Below are positions 40,208 through 50,501 of a stretch of 62,776 nucleotides of DNA, piece after piece. The position numbers and the translations under genes are program-made. Source of the stretch: Candidatus Omnitrophota bacterium (GTDB lineage: Bacteria; Omnitrophota; Gorgyraeia; Gygaellales; Profunditerraquicolaceae); assembly GCA_030691865.1 (NCBI GenBank), contig JAUYDL010000016.1, forward strand, positions 1-62,776, read 5' to 3'. The notes under the pieces were generated by a model. That model searched no databases. It had not been told where the DNA came from and worked only from the letters and a program-made list of their open reading frames with translations. How positions within the stretch are numbered: the first letter of the stretch is position 1; the number at the start of each line of letters is the position of its first letter.

Positions 40208-41619
40208 AAATCGCAGGCTTAGAGATTAAGGGTATTGTTTGTAATTCCAAAGAGGTAAAGAAAGGTTTCCTTTTTGTGGCGATTAAAGGTAATTGCCAGA
40301 ACGGCAATCTTTATATAAAAGAAGCAGCGGCTAAAGGTGCCAGCATCGTTGCCGTGGAGAAAAAGTTGCCGCAGATAAAAATTCCCGCAGAAGTAAAATT
40401 GTTGGTAGTAGATGATTGCCGCAAGTTTTTTGCGCAGGCAACGCATAAGTTTTACGGTGCTCCTTCAAATAAAATTAAAGTTGTCGGTATTACCGGAACT
40501 AACGGTAAGACCACTATTTCATATTTGATTGAGGGGATGGCTAAAGAATCCGGTGATGACTGCGGGGTGATCGGTACGATTAATTACCGTTTTAAAGGTA
40601 GAATTATCGTCGCTAAAAATACTACTCCCGGCCCCGGACAGTTGCAAGGGTTGCTTAGGAAGATGCATATGCAGAAAATTAAATATTGCGCGATGGAAGT
40701 TTCCTCCCATGCTTTAGATCAAGAGAGGGTGGCAGGAATTGATTTTAGCCACGCTATTTTTACCAATCTTACTCAAGATCATCTAGATTATCACAAAACA
40801 GAAGAAAATTATTTTTTAGCAAAAGCTAAACTTTTTTGCGCTTTACCGCCAACCGCCAGGGCGATTATTAATAACGACGATAAGTACGCCAACCGGATTA
40901 AGCGGTTAACTAAAGCTAGGATATTGACTTATGGAATAAAGAATAAATCTAACGTAATGGCTAAAAAGATTAATTTTGGAATGCACTCAACGGAATTTTC
41001 TTTGGTTGCTCCGGGTATAAATATCAGGATTAAAACAAAGCTGGTAGGCCGTTACAATATATATAATATTCTGGCAGCGGTTAGTTGGGGGATAAGCGAA
41101 AAACTGCCCATACTGGATATTAAATCCGCGATTGAGAAATTTAAAAATGTTCCCGGCAGGCTCCAAAGAGTTAATTGTTCAGGTGGATTTAGTATCTTTG
41201 TCGATTATGCGCATACTCCGGATGCACTCTTTAACGTGATCAGCGCTTTAAGGCCGCTGGTTAAAGGAAAAATTATTGTAATCTTTGGTTGTGGAGGAGA
41301 CCGGGATAAACTTAAACGGCCGCAGATGGGCAAAGTGGTTACAGAGTTAGCCGACTATGCGGTCATTACCAGTGATAATCCCCGCTCTGAGAATCCGGCC
41401 CAGATTATTAAGGATATTGCCCAAGGTATACAGAAAAGTAATTATTGTTTAGTCCCGGGGCGTTACCGGGCTATACGCAAAGGGTTATCCTTAATAAATA
41501 AGGGGGATTGCTTGCTGATTGCCGGCAAAGGCCATGAAAATTTTCAGATATTAAAAAATAAAGTATTGAAATTTAACGATCGAAAGGTAGTGCGTAAGTG
41601 TTTAGAGTTAATGAGATAA
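40204..41619 (+). CDS. murE: UDP-MurNAc-tripeptide synthetase (meso-DAP type)
   Basis: Adds the third residue of the stem peptide. Features: GITGTNGKTTISYLIEG near residue 98, the KTEENYFLAKAKLF loop and the DNPRSENP motif near residue 391. DNPR is linked to meso-diaminopimelate use. The length is 471 aa with a GTG start overlapping ftsI. Confidence 0.95.
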   Translation: MKIAGLEIKGIVCNSKEVKKGFLFVAIKGNCQNGNLYIKEAAAKGASIVAVEKKLPQIKIPAEVKLLVVDDCRKFFAQATHKFYGAPSNKIKVVGITGTNGKTTISYLIEGMAKESGDDCGVIGTINYRFKGRIIVAKNTTPGPGQLQGLLRKMHMQKIKYCAMEVSSHALDQERVAGIDFSHAIFTNLTQDHLDYHKTEENYFLAKAKLFCALPPTARAIINNDDKYANRIKRLTKARILTYGIKNKSNVMAKKINFGMHSTEFSLVAPGINIRIKTKLVGRYNIYNILAAVSWGISEKLPILDIKSAIEKFKNVPGRLQRVNCSGGFSIFVDYAHTPDALFNVISALRPLVKGKIIVIFGCGGDRDKLKRPQMGKVVTELADYAVITSDNPRSENPAQIIKDIAQGIQKSNYCLVPGRYRAIRKGLSLINKGDCLLIAGKGHENFQILKNKVLKFNDRKVVRKCLELMR

Positions 41620-42959
41620 TTCAAGCGACCAAAGGTCTGCTTATTCAAGGCAGCCTTGCGGATAAAATAACTGGTATTTCTACTGATTCCAGAAGATCAA
41701 AACCGCTGGAGGCATTCCTGGCTTTACGGGGAAAGAATTTTGACGGTCATGATTTTGTTGCTGAATCTATAAAAGCAAAGGTTAGTTGCATAATTGTAGA
41801 AAGAAAGCCTGAGTTTTTAATCCCTGCGGATCTGGCGGTGATTAAAGTTAAAGATACCGTTTTGGCTTTAGGAGATATCGCCCGTTTCCAGAGACAAAAA
41901 ATTAATCTGCCGGTTATTGCAGTCACCGGTTCCAATGGCAAGACTACTACTAAAGAGATGATTGCCTGGGTATTATCGGCTAATGCCAATGTGCTTAAAA
42001 ATGAGGGAACCAAAAATAATCAGATTGGCCTTCCGCAAACATTAATTCAACTTACAAAAAGTGATAGTTTTGCCGTGGTGGAGATAGGCAGTAATCATTT
42101 TGGAGAGGTGGATTATCTGGCTAAAATAGCCAGGCCCAATATTGGCGTAATTACTAATATCGGCCTCAGCCACCTTAAGTTTTTAGGTGATTTAAAAGGG
42201 GTGGCCAAAGAAAAAACTGCTTTACTGGATAATTTAGCAAAACCCGCGATTGCCCTGCTTAATGCCGACGATAAATCATTTAAAGGTTTAATCAAGGACA
42301 AGATTAAAGGCCAACAAATATTCAGTTATGGTATTAATGAAAAAAGTGATTTTTGCGCCTCTTCCATTAAGTTAAAAAACGCAAAGGTAGAATTCAAGGT
42401 TAACTCTAAATTTAATTTTGAATTATCGACATTAGGAGATTATAATATCTATAATGCTTTGGCCGCTACAGCCGTTGGCCGCATACTAGGATTGGGTTAT
42501 CCTGAGATGCGTGCAAGATTAGCCACATTTAAATTTCCTAAAGGCAGGTTTAACTTGGTTGAATTTAGGGGCTTAAGGTTTATTGATGATACCTATAATT
42601 CCAACCCGTTTTCTTTAAACGCGGCCCTGGCAGCTTTAGGCGCGGCCAACTGTAAAGGTAGAAAGATTTTGATTATGGGTGATATGCTGGAGCTGGGTAA
42701 ACAAAAAGAGTTATTGCATAGGCAAATCGCTTGGAGTATAACTAATACCTGTGATCTGTTGATTACGGTAGGTAGTTTAGCCCGGATTACTGCTGGGGCC
42801 GCCAGGGAGAATGGTTTGCAGGCTAAGCATATATTTTGTTGCGCCAATGCCCTCCAGGCCAGGGATTTATTATTTAAGAAGATATTTCCGAAAGCTAATG
42901 ATTTGATTCTGGTAAAAGGTTCTCGGTCGATGAAAATGGAAGAGGTTTTAGGAGTTTAA
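41598..42959 (+). CDS. murF: UDP-MurNAc-tripeptide-D-Ala-D-Ala ligase
   Basis: Adds D-Ala-D-Ala to complete the pentapeptide. Features: STDSRRSKPLEAFLALRG, VTGSNGKTTTKEMIAWVL and IDDTYNSNPFSLNAAL, then MGDMLELG. The length is 453 aa. The GTG start lies 22 bp inside murE. Confidence 0.96.
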   Translation: MFRVNEIIQATKGLLIQGSLADKITGISTDSRRSKPLEAFLALRGKNFDGHDFVAESIKAKVSCIIVERKPEFLIPADLAVIKVKDTVLALGDIARFQRQKINLPVIAVTGSNGKTTTKEMIAWVLSANANVLKNEGTKNNQIGLPQTLIQLTKSDSFAVVEIGSNHFGEVDYLAKIARPNIGVITNIGLSHLKFLGDLKGVAKEKTALLDNLAKPAIALLNADDKSFKGLIKDKIKGQQIFSYGINEKSDFCASSIKLKNAKVEFKVNSKFNFELSTLGDYNIYNALAATAVGRILGLGYPEMRARLATFKFPKGRFNLVEFRGLRFIDDTYNSNPFSLNAALAALGAANCKGRKILIMGDMLELGKQKELLHRQIAWSITNTCDLLITVGSLARITAGAARENGLQAKHIFCCANALQARDLLFKKIFPKANDLILVKGSRSMKMEEVLGV

Positions 42960-44044
42960 TGCTTTACCATCTGCTTTATCCCCTTAGGGATTTTATTTCT
43001 GTTTTTAATGTATTTCGCTACATTACCTTCCGCGCGGCCATGGCGGCTTTAACTGCCTTCCTGCTTAGCCTGATTTTTGGCCCCTTGTTAATTAATAAAC
43101 TAAAAGCCCTTAAAGTCACAGAGAAAATAAATAAAGCCGATAGCCAGAAGCTGGATGATTTGCACCACCATAAGCAAAGTACTCCGACGATGGGTGGGAT
43201 TCTCATCCTGGGCGCGGTGATAATTTCAACGCTGCTCTGGGCGGATATTACGCATCGATGTATTTGGATTGTTTTATTCAGTACGGTTTGGCTGGGTTTA
43301 ACCGGTTTTGCCGATGATTATTTAAAGCAGATAAAAAAGAAGGCCAGCGGATTATCCCCTAAGGTAAAACTTGCCAGCCAGATTATTCTGGGCCTGATCT
43401 TAGGAGCGATTCTCATTTATAGCCGGTATAATGTTAATCTTGAAATTCCTTTCTTAAAAGGGGTTAATTTTGATTTAGATGGTTTATATATTTTGTTTGT
43501 AATCCTGGTGATCGCCGGTTCATCAAACGCTGTAAATCTTACGGATGGTTTAGACGGGCTAGCCATCGGTATTGTAGTCATGGTGGCGATTGCTTTTAGT
43601 ATACTTTGCTATGTTTCCGGTAATATTAATCTAAGTCATTATCTTCTTATTCCTTATATTAAAGGCAGCGGGGAGTTGACTATTTTTTGCTCTAGTATTA
43701 TTGGGGCTGGCCTGGGGTTCTTATGGTTTAACTGTTATCCGGCCACAATTTTTATGGGAGATGTTGGTTCGCTGGCTCTGGGTGGGGCGATCGGAACAGT
43801 AGCCTTATTAATTAAAAAAGAGATGTTGCTTATAATTGTGGGCGGGATATTTGTTTTGGAGGCACTTTCAGTTATTCTGCAGGTAGGAACTTACAAACTG
43901 ACCAAAAAACGTATTTTTAAGATTGCCCCCCTGCACCACCATTTCCAGTTTTTGGATTGGCCTGAGAATAAAGTAATTGTCAGGTTTTGGATTATTGCGG
44001 GTCTACTTGCCCTGTTTACCCTGGTTACCTTAAAGATCAGGTAA
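42959..44044 (+). CDS. mraY: phospho-MurNAc-pentapeptide transferase
   Basis: Transfers phospho-MurNAc-pentapeptide to undecaprenyl phosphate (lipid I). A polytopic membrane protein of 361 aa with KQSTPTMGG, FADDYLK, NAVNLTDGLDGLA, FMGDVGSLALGG and PLHHHFQF, all signature parts. The ATG shares one base with the murF stop codon. Confidence 0.97.
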   Translation: MLYHLLYPLRDFISVFNVFRYITFRAAMAALTAFLLSLIFGPLLINKLKALKVTEKINKADSQKLDDLHHHKQSTPTMGGILILGAVIISTLLWADITHRCIWIVLFSTVWLGLTGFADDYLKQIKKKASGLSPKVKLASQIILGLILGAILIYSRYNVNLEIPFLKGVNFDLDGLYILFVILVIAGSSNAVNLTDGLDGLAIGIVVMVAIAFSILCYVSGNINLSHYLLIPYIKGSGELTIFCSSIIGAGLGFLWFNCYPATIFMGDVGSLALGGAIGTVALLIKKEMLLIIVGGIFVLEALSVILQVGTYKLTKKRIFKIAPLHHHFQFLDWPENKVIVRFWIIAGLLALFTLVTLKIR

Positions 44045-44051
44045 GCTATTC

Positions 44052-45332
44052 ATGCGCAACAGCGAATACTTTAAAAATAAAAAAGTTACCATTGTCGGTT
44101 TGGCGCGTTCCGGAGTTGCCTGCGCTAATCTCTTGCATAGACTAGGCGCCATTGTCAGCGTTACCGATATTAAGGATGATCCGCAAAGCCATCAAGCTTG
44201 CACTAAACTCTGTTCGAGTGAAATTAAGGTGGAGTTAGGCAAGCACAGCCAAGATTTGATTAAGCAGGCGGATTTAGTAGTAATTTCTCCCGGTGTGCCG
44301 TTGAATTCTTTGTGCGTTAACTGGGCCAAGGAATTTAATAAATTACTGATTAGTGAAATTGAGGTAGCCAGTATTCTGTGTCCGGCGCAGATTATTGCGG
44401 TAACCGGATCAAACGGAAAAACCACGGTTACCACCTTAATCGGTAAAGTCCTGGCCGCGGCGGGAAAGAAAGTTTTTGTCTGCGGTAATATCGGGAATCC
44501 ATTTTGCGGTGAAGTGGAGAAGATGCGGGAGGGTGATTTTGTGGTTTTAGAAGTAAGCTCATTTCAGCTTGAGACGATCAAAGATTTCAAACCTAAGATT
44601 GCGGTTATTTTGAACCTGACCCCGAATCATCTGGATCGCTATAATAATATACAGGAATATTTAGATGCGAAAAAGCGTATTTTTATGAATCAGGATCGAG
44701 CGGACTTCCTGGTTTTAAATGCCGTTGACCCTCTTCTAAGTGCCGCTGCTTCTGGCGCTAAGTCAAAAGTTATTTTATTTACTAGGGAAGGGGAGTTAAA
44801 CCCTAATCAAAGCGCGGTGATTGCGGTGGGCAGAATATTAGGGGTGGAATTGAGGCAGATGCAGAAAGTTTTCCAGGAGTTTAAAGGGATTCAACACCGC
44901 CTGGAGGAGGTAGCAGAGATAAACGGGGTAAAATTTATTAATGACTCCAAAGCAACGACTGCGGATTCGGCTATTTGGGCGATAAGCAATATTACTTCAC
45001 CGATAATTCTTATTGCGGGAGGCAGGCATAAAGGAATTGATTACCGGGTAATTCTTGATGCGGCTAGAGACAAAGTTAAACAGGCGTTTTTGATCGGAGA
45101 GGCCAAAGATATAATTGCCTCCGATCTTAATGGAGGAGGTTTTTCAATAGATAAGGTGGATACTCTAAAGGAAGCGGTAACTAAAGCCTATTTATCGGCC
45201 AGGCCGGGGTATTGTGTGTTGTTATCTCCGATGTGTTCAAGCTATGATATGTTTACGGATTATGAAGAACGGGGCAGGGCCTTTAAAAAGATTGTTTTGG
45301 ATTTAGTCGGAGAGGTTAAACCTCATGGTTAG
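44052..45332 (+). CDS. murD: UDP-MurNAc-L-alanine:D-glutamate ligase
   Basis: Adds D-glutamate to UDP-MurNAc-L-Ala. Features: VTIVGLARSGVACANLL, VTGSNGKTTVTTLIG, ILNLTPNHLDRY, INDSKATTADS and LLSPMCSSYDMFTDYEERG. The length of 426 aa is slightly short for the family. It overlaps ftsW by 8 bp. Confidence 0.95.
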   Translation: MRNSEYFKNKKVTIVGLARSGVACANLLHRLGAIVSVTDIKDDPQSHQACTKLCSSEIKVELGKHSQDLIKQADLVVISPGVPLNSLCVNWAKEFNKLLISEIEVASILCPAQIIAVTGSNGKTTVTTLIGKVLAAAGKKVFVCGNIGNPFCGEVEKMREGDFVVLEVSSFQLETIKDFKPKIAVILNLTPNHLDRYNNIQEYLDAKKRIFMNQDRADFLVLNAVDPLLSAAASGAKSKVILFTREGELNPNQSAVIAVGRILGVELRQMQKVFQEFKGIQHRLEEVAEINGVKFINDSKATTADSAIWAISNITSPIILIAGGRHKGIDYRVILDAARDKVKQAFLIGEAKDIIASDLNGGGFSIDKVDTLKEAVTKAYLSARPGYCVLLSPMCSSYDMFTDYEERGRAFKKIVLDLVGEVKPHG

Positions 45333-46419
45333 AAAAACGCGTATTAATCTGCTTACGATATCAGTTGTGCTGGTTTGTATCGGTATCGTAATGATCTATA
45401 GCTCTTCCAGCATTTATGCCTGGGAGAGCTACCATGATAGTTTTTATTTCTTAAAGAGGCATTTATTTTTTTTAGCTGTAGGGGTATTACTTGCTTTTTT
45501 GGCGATGGTTATCGATTACCGTCTGTTTAGAAAATATGCTCACTGGCTGATTTGGATTGCTCTAATTTTGCTGGTTTTAGTGCTTATCCCCGGAGTAGGC
45601 AGAGAGGTTTCCGGAGCCCGGCGCTGGTTTAGATTTAAATTTATCAGTTTTCAGCCGTCAGAGTTTGCTAATTTGGCACTGATTATTTACATTGCTGATT
45701 TTATTTCTCGTAAAGAAGATAAGGTCAAAATGCTGGTGGCTGGCTTTATACCTGCGATGTGTATGTTGGGGGCAGTGGCTTTACTCGTACTTTTGCAGCC
45801 GGATTTAGGCACGATTATTGCTTTAAGCAGCGTAGTTTTAATAATGCTTTTTGTAGCCGGGGCCAGAGGCAGATATATTTTAAGTTTGATACTTTGTAGT
45901 TTACCAGCGCTTTATTTTTTAGTTTTTAGCGTGCCTTATCGCCGGGCTAGAATTTTAGCTTTTTTAAATCCGTGGTTTGATCCTCAGGGGACGGGTTTTC
46001 AGATTATTCAATCGCAGATTGCTATCGGTTCAGGAGGGTTATTTGGAAGGGGGCTGGGGCATTCCCAGCAAAAACTTTTTTATCTTCCGGCAGCGCATAC
46101 AGATTTTATTTTTTCCATTATAGGGGAAGAGCTGGGTTTGCTTGGCACCTTGGGTGTAATTGTGTTGTTTATGATTTTTATTCAGCAGGGCCTTAAAATC
46201 ATTAAGAATGCCCAAGACAGGTTCGGATATTTTCTTGCTCTGGGGTTAATTTTAATGATCTCTCTTAAGGCGATTATCAATATCGGGGTTTCTTGCGGAG
46301 TTTTTCCTACCAAGGGCTTACCGCTGCCGTTTATCAGCTATGGCGGTTCTTCGTTAATCTTTGATATGGTCAGCCTGGGTATTTTGATTAATATTGCCCG
46401 TTGCGGGGAGTATCCTTAA
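45325..46419 (+). CDS. ftsW: septal peptidoglycan polymerase FtsW
   Basis: SEDS glycosyltransferase, about ten membrane helices. Features: YSSSSIYA, GVGREVSGARRWF, FQPSEFANLALIIY, LLQPDLGTI, AHTDFIFSIIGEELG and PLPFISYGGSSL. The length is 364 aa. Position between murD and murG, and partnership with FtsI, support FtsW over RodA. Confidence 0.93.
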   Translation: MVRKTRINLLTISVVLVCIGIVMIYSSSSIYAWESYHDSFYFLKRHLFFLAVGVLLAFLAMVIDYRLFRKYAHWLIWIALILLVLVLIPGVGREVSGARRWFRFKFISFQPSEFANLALIIYIADFISRKEDKVKMLVAGFIPAMCMLGAVALLVLLQPDLGTIIALSSVVLIMLFVAGARGRYILSLILCSLPALYFLVFSVPYRRARILAFLNPWFDPQGTGFQIIQSQIAIGSGGLFGRGLGHSQQKLFYLPAAHTDFIFSIIGEELGLLGTLGVIVLFMIFIQQGLKIIKNAQDRFGYFLALGLILMISLKAIINIGVSCGVFPTKGLPLPFISYGGSSLIFDMVSLGILINIARCGEYP

Positions 46420-46420
46420 G

Positions 46421-47518
46421 ATGCGCGTTTTGATCGTTACCGGCTCCAGCGGCGGCCATATTTTTCCGGCTATTGCTCTTTCGGACTCATTAAAGAATTC
46501 TGGGCAAGAGGTGCTTTTGGTTTTACCGCAAAAAAGCCGCAAGGATAAAATACCTATTGCGCCGGGACAAATAAAGTATATACCTGCGGCTGTTTTAAAT
46601 TTTAATTTAAGCAGCAAAAATATACTTGGCCTTTGGTTTTTTTTATGGGGCGCTTGGGAGTCTCTCCGTATCATTATAAAATTTAAACCGGATGTGGTTG
46701 TAGGATTTGGCAGCTTAAATACGCTTGCTTTAATATTTTGGGCTTGGTTATTCAGGATAAAAACCATCATTCATGAACAGAATGTTATTTGCGGCAGGGC
46801 AAATAGATTATTGGCCAAGCTGGTAGATAGGGTAGCGGTATCTTTTAGCCAAACCCGCGACGGCTTAAATATCGCTGGCGAAAAAATTGTTTTAACCGGT
46901 AATCCTCTGCGTAGGGATTTGGTGCGCCTCGATAAAAAAGAGGCACTGGATTTTTTTAAGTTTAAAGAAGGAAAATTTACCATTTTAATTACGGGTGGTA
47001 GCCAGGGGTCGCATAGATTAAATGCTGTTTGCCTTGAGGTGTTATCTGCTCATCAAAAGAAGGATGATTTGCAGGTGATTCATATCTCTGGAACGCAGGA
47101 TTTTAGCTGGCTGGCAGCCGGGTATGCTTCTTCGACGTTGACTTATAAGCTTTTTGATTTCCTTTCCCAGATGCAATATGCTTATAGCCTAGCCGACCTG
47201 ATAATCTGTCGGGCCGGAGCTACCACTATTGCGGAGTTACAAAAATTTAGAATTCCGGCGATACTGATTCCTTATCCTTTTGTTTATGCGCATCAGTTGG
47301 CTAATGCTCAGGTACTGGAGAATCTTAAAGCTGCCCTGATTATTCATGATCAGGAATTGACGCCAGATAAATTAAGAGGTAAATTTACGGAACTTTTAGC
47401 AGATCCTCAGAAGCTAGAATCTATGCGTCAGGCGTATACGCAGCTTCAAGTTTTCGACGCGACACAGTTACTGGCTAAAGAGGTTTTAACTTCTGGTTGT
47501 AAGGGGTGTTATGTCTAA
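46421..47518 (+). CDS. murG: UDP-GlcNAc transferase to lipid I
   Basis: Makes lipid II. The first glycine-rich loop, TGSSGGHIFPAIAL, and the second, ITGGSQGSHRLNAV, are present, with the acceptor-side ICRAGATTIAELQKFRIPAILIPYP. The ATG at 46421 follows the ftsW stop by one base; the longer frame from 46394 is not family-like. It overlaps the next gene by 8 bp. Confidence 0.95.
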   Translation: MRVLIVTGSSGGHIFPAIALSDSLKNSGQEVLLVLPQKSRKDKIPIAPGQIKYIPAAVLNFNLSSKNILGLWFFLWGAWESLRIIIKFKPDVVVGFGSLNTLALIFWAWLFRIKTIIHEQNVICGRANRLLAKLVDRVAVSFSQTRDGLNIAGEKIVLTGNPLRRDLVRLDKKEALDFFKFKEGKFTILITGGSQGSHRLNAVCLEVLSAHQKKDDLQVIHISGTQDFSWLAAGYASSTLTYKLFDFLSQMQYAYSLADLIICRAGATTIAELQKFRIPAILIPYPFVYAHQLANAQVLENLKAALIIHDQELTPDKLRGKFTELLADPQKLESMRQAYTQLQVFDATQLLAKEVLTSGCKGCYV

Positions 47519-48290
47519 ATTAATGCGCCGAGCTGGATGGTTGCCCATAATTTTATTTCTGCCGTTAGTCATTTTTGCGCAGGATCAAGCCTGGCAGGTA
47601 GTAAAAAGCACGCATTTTAATATTTTTTATAAAAATGCTCCGGAAGATGTGCTTAATGAATTAACTCAGAAGGCCGAGGAGTGCTATGATTCCATTGCCG
47701 ATGAGTTAGGTTTTAACCGTTTTAATTTCTGGACTTGGGATAACCGGGCAAAAATTTATCTGTTTGATAATCAAGATGAATATATAAAAGCCACACAAAG
47801 CTTTGATTGGTCAGGGGGTCAGGTAAGAATCAGCGCTAAGCTAATCCAGAGTTATGTCGGAGCTCCGGGATTTTTGCATAATATTTTTCCGCATGAATTA
47901 GCGCATATCATTTTTATTGAGATGGTGGGTTTTAATAATCCGGCTGTGCCTCTCTGGCTCCAGGAAGGTGTGGCTACTTACCAGGAAAAAGATATCCATT
48001 CGATTAAAGCGGTCCTGGCGGATAAGATAAGGCAAGGTGGTTATCTTAACCTTGATGCTTTAAGCAGGTTTGCAGTAAAGGGTTCAAGTGATGAGCAAGT
48101 AAAGTTGTTTTACGCAGAATCTTATAGTTTGGTAAAATATTTAATCGCAGAATTCGGCAAGGAAAAATTTGTGCTTTTTTGTCAGAATCTGCGGGATAAC
48201 CGGAATTTGGCTGACGCTTTAAGGAGAACGTATTCTTTTAGCAGTTTAGATGATTTTGAGGATTCCTGGAAAAAATATATATTAGCATGA
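47511..48290 (+). CDS. secreted gluzincin-type metalloprotease (Peptidase MA-like)
   Basis: Residues 1-22 (MRRAGWLPIILFLPLVIFAQ after the first few residues) form a signal peptide. The mature protein has a zinc-protease helix, HELAH (residues 128-132), and a third ligand glutamate in WLQEGVATY (Glu152), as in Peptidase_MA_2 proteins. It is 259 aa. Nothing in the family is specific for peptidoglycan, yet the gene is embedded between murG and murC with 8 bp and 4 bp overlaps, so it is expressed with the cluster. The substrate is unknown. Confidence 0.85.
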   Translation: MSKLMRRAGWLPIILFLPLVIFAQDQAWQVVKSTHFNIFYKNAPEDVLNELTQKAEECYDSIADELGFNRFNFWTWDNRAKIYLFDNQDEYIKATQSFDWSGGQVRISAKLIQSYVGAPGFLHNIFPHELAHIIFIEMVGFNNPAVPLWLQEGVATYQEKDIHSIKAVLADKIRQGGYLNLDALSRFAVKGSSDEQVKLFYAESYSLVKYLIAEFGKEKFVLFCQNLRDNRNLADALRRTYSFSSLDDFEDSWKKYILA

Positions 48291-49645
48291 AGAAATATTA
48301 TCATTTTATCGGGATCGGCGGTATCGGAATGAGCGGTATCGCGCAGCTACTGCTTAAAAGCGGATTCAAAGTAAGTGGTTCGGATTTAAAAGAAAATCGT
48401 ATTACACAGCAGCTGGAGGATATGGGGGCAAAGATTTTTTTGGGACATAACGCACAAAATATAACTTCACAGGATGTGGTGGTTTATTCCTCGGCAATCG
48501 GGCAGGATAATTGTGAGTTACGCCAGGCTAGAAGTTTAGGCATACCCCTGATTAAAAGAGCAGCGGCTTTAGCCGAACTGATGCAGGATAAAACTGTAAT
48601 CACCATTGCCGGTAGCCATGGTAAGACTACTACTACCTCTTTAATTTCCTACATGTTGATGGAAGCAGGGCTAAGTCCTACGGTAGCTATTGGGGGCATC
48701 CTGAATAATATCCAGGCCAATGCCTATTTAGGAAGTGGCCAGTTTTTTGTCGCGGAAGCCGATGAATCTGACGGGTCATTCTTAAGTTATGAGCCGAAGT
48801 ATTCCATCATTACTAACATTGACCAGGAGCATCTGGATTATTATCATAATTTTAGCAATGAATTAGATGCTTTTGGTCTTTTTATTAAGCGTACTCAGGC
48901 AGGAGGTTGTGTTTTTGCCTGCTCCGACGACCCTAATCTCTTAAATATAATGCGTCTCTATGAGGGCAAGCGCGTATTTTTTGGTTTAGACGCTTTAGCG
49001 GATATTTATGCCAAGAACATCGTATTTAACGGGCTGCTTTCAGATTTTGATTGTTGGTTTAAAGATAAATTTATTTCGCGTTTTCATTTGACTCTGGGGG
49101 GAAGGCATAATATTTTAAATGCCTTGGCGGTAATCGGCCTGGGTTTAGAGTTAGGTATTGATTTAAAGCGTATGCGTAGTAGTTTAGAGGGGTATAAAGG
49201 CGCCGGCCGCAGATTAGAGATTAAATTCCGGAGTGATAAATATCTAGTCATTGATGACTATGCTCATCATCCTTCGGAAATAAAAGCTACTCTGGCAGCA
49301 GTAGTTAATTTGAAAGTTAAACGAAAAATCGTGGTGTTTCAGCCGCATCGTTATACCCGCACGCAGTTACTTTTAAATGATTTTGCTAAATCCTTTGCGC
49401 AGGCGGATTATCTGATTATTACCGATATCTATGCGGCAAGCGAGCAGCCGATTGAGGGGGTAAACGCCCGGGGGTTGTTAAATAAAATAAAAGAATTTGA
49501 CCCAAATAAAGAAGTTTTATATCTAGCTAAGGAGAATATCCTGCCTCATATTTTGGGTATGATCAAAGACGGTGATTTGGTGATGACCTTAGGAGCAGGG
49601 GATATTGTGAGGGTTAGCGATGCCTTGGTCGGAGAGCTTAAGTAA
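48287..49645 (+). CDS. murC: UDP-MurNAc:L-alanine ligase
   Basis: Adds the first amino acid of the stem peptide. Features: HFIGIGGIGMSGIAQLLL, IAGSHGKTTTTSLIS, EADESDGSFL, TNIDQEHLDYY, DDYAHHPSEIKATL and FQPHRYTRTQ. The length of 452 aa is typical. It overlaps murB by 26 bp. Confidence 0.96.
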   Translation: MKKYYHFIGIGGIGMSGIAQLLLKSGFKVSGSDLKENRITQQLEDMGAKIFLGHNAQNITSQDVVVYSSAIGQDNCELRQARSLGIPLIKRAAALAELMQDKTVITIAGSHGKTTTTSLISYMLMEAGLSPTVAIGGILNNIQANAYLGSGQFFVAEADESDGSFLSYEPKYSIITNIDQEHLDYYHNFSNELDAFGLFIKRTQAGGCVFACSDDPNLLNIMRLYEGKRVFFGLDALADIYAKNIVFNGLLSDFDCWFKDKFISRFHLTLGGRHNILNALAVIGLGLELGIDLKRMRSSLEGYKGAGRRLEIKFRSDKYLVIDDYAHHPSEIKATLAAVVNLKVKRKIVVFQPHRYTRTQLLLNDFAKSFAQADYLIITDIYAASEQPIEGVNARGLLNKIKEFDPNKEVLYLAKENILPHILGMIKDGDLVMTLGAGDIVRVSDALVGELK

Positions 49646-50501
49646 AAAAATAAAAACTAAAGTTAATTTGGCCGGCTATACGAGTTTTAAAATCGGAGGC
49701 CGGGCGGAATATTTTTTCGAGCCGAAAAATCTTAAAGAATTGCAGCAAGTTTTGGTTTCTGCTAAGCAGGCTGGCCTGCGTGTCTTTATCTTGGGAGCCG
49801 GCAGCAATATTTTAGTTAGCCAGGCAGGTTTAAGTGGCCTAGTGATCAGGTTAAGTAGTAAGGATTTCAGGAAATGCTCCTGTTTAGGTAGTTGCATCGT
49901 GGCCGGGAGTGGTTTAAAATTAAATGCATTGATTTCATTTTCAAAGAAGAAGAATTTAAGCGGTTTGGAATTTCTGGTTGGTATACCCGGGACATTAGGC
50001 GGTTGCCTGATGGGCAATGCCGGCGCCTGGGGTAAGTCAATAGGAGAATTGGTAAAGCAAGTAGGTGTTTTAGATTATAATGGAAAACTAAAACTCCTGA
50101 CAAGCAAACAACTGAAGTTTGCTTATCGAAAATCTAATTTAAATAAATATATTATTATCTGGGCTAAACTTAAAACTCATGCTGCGCAAAAGAAGGTAAT
50201 TGTGGTAAAGATAAGCCAATACCTCCTGAGGCGTAAGCAATCCCAAGGCAATAACTTGCCTAACGCCGGATGTATTTTTAAGAATCCCGGTCAGGGCTCT
50301 GCCGGCAGATTAATCGATATCTGTGGGTTAAAGGGGAAGGCTGAGGGAGGAGCGGTTATCTCTAAACTGCATGCAAATTTTATCTTAAATACCGGAAATG
50401 CAAAAAGCAAAGATGTTTTATCGCTCATGGATCTGATGCGAAAGAGGGTAAAGGAAAGATTCAAAATTAACTTAGAGCCTGAGATAAAAATATGGGAATA
50501 A
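49620..50501 (+). CDS. murB: UDP-N-acetylenolpyruvoylglucosamine reductase
   Basis: FAD-dependent reduction to UDP-MurNAc. Features: YTSFKIGGRAEYFFEP, FILGAGSNILVSQAGLSG, GIPGTLGGCLMGNAGAWG, AYRKSNLN, and the catalytic Ser in PGQGSAGRLID. The length of 293 aa suits the shorter type of MurB. ddl follows, with a 10-bp overlap. Confidence 0.95.
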   Translation: MPWSESLSKKIKTKVNLAGYTSFKIGGRAEYFFEPKNLKELQQVLVSAKQAGLRVFILGAGSNILVSQAGLSGLVIRLSSKDFRKCSCLGSCIVAGSGLKLNALISFSKKKNLSGLEFLVGIPGTLGGCLMGNAGAWGKSIGELVKQVGVLDYNGKLKLLTSKQLKFAYRKSNLNKYIIIWAKLKTHAAQKKVIVVKISQYLLRRKQSQGNNLPNAGCIFKNPGQGSAGRLIDICGLKGKAEGGAVISKLHANFILNTGNAKSKDVLSLMDLMRKRVKERFKINLEPEIKIWE

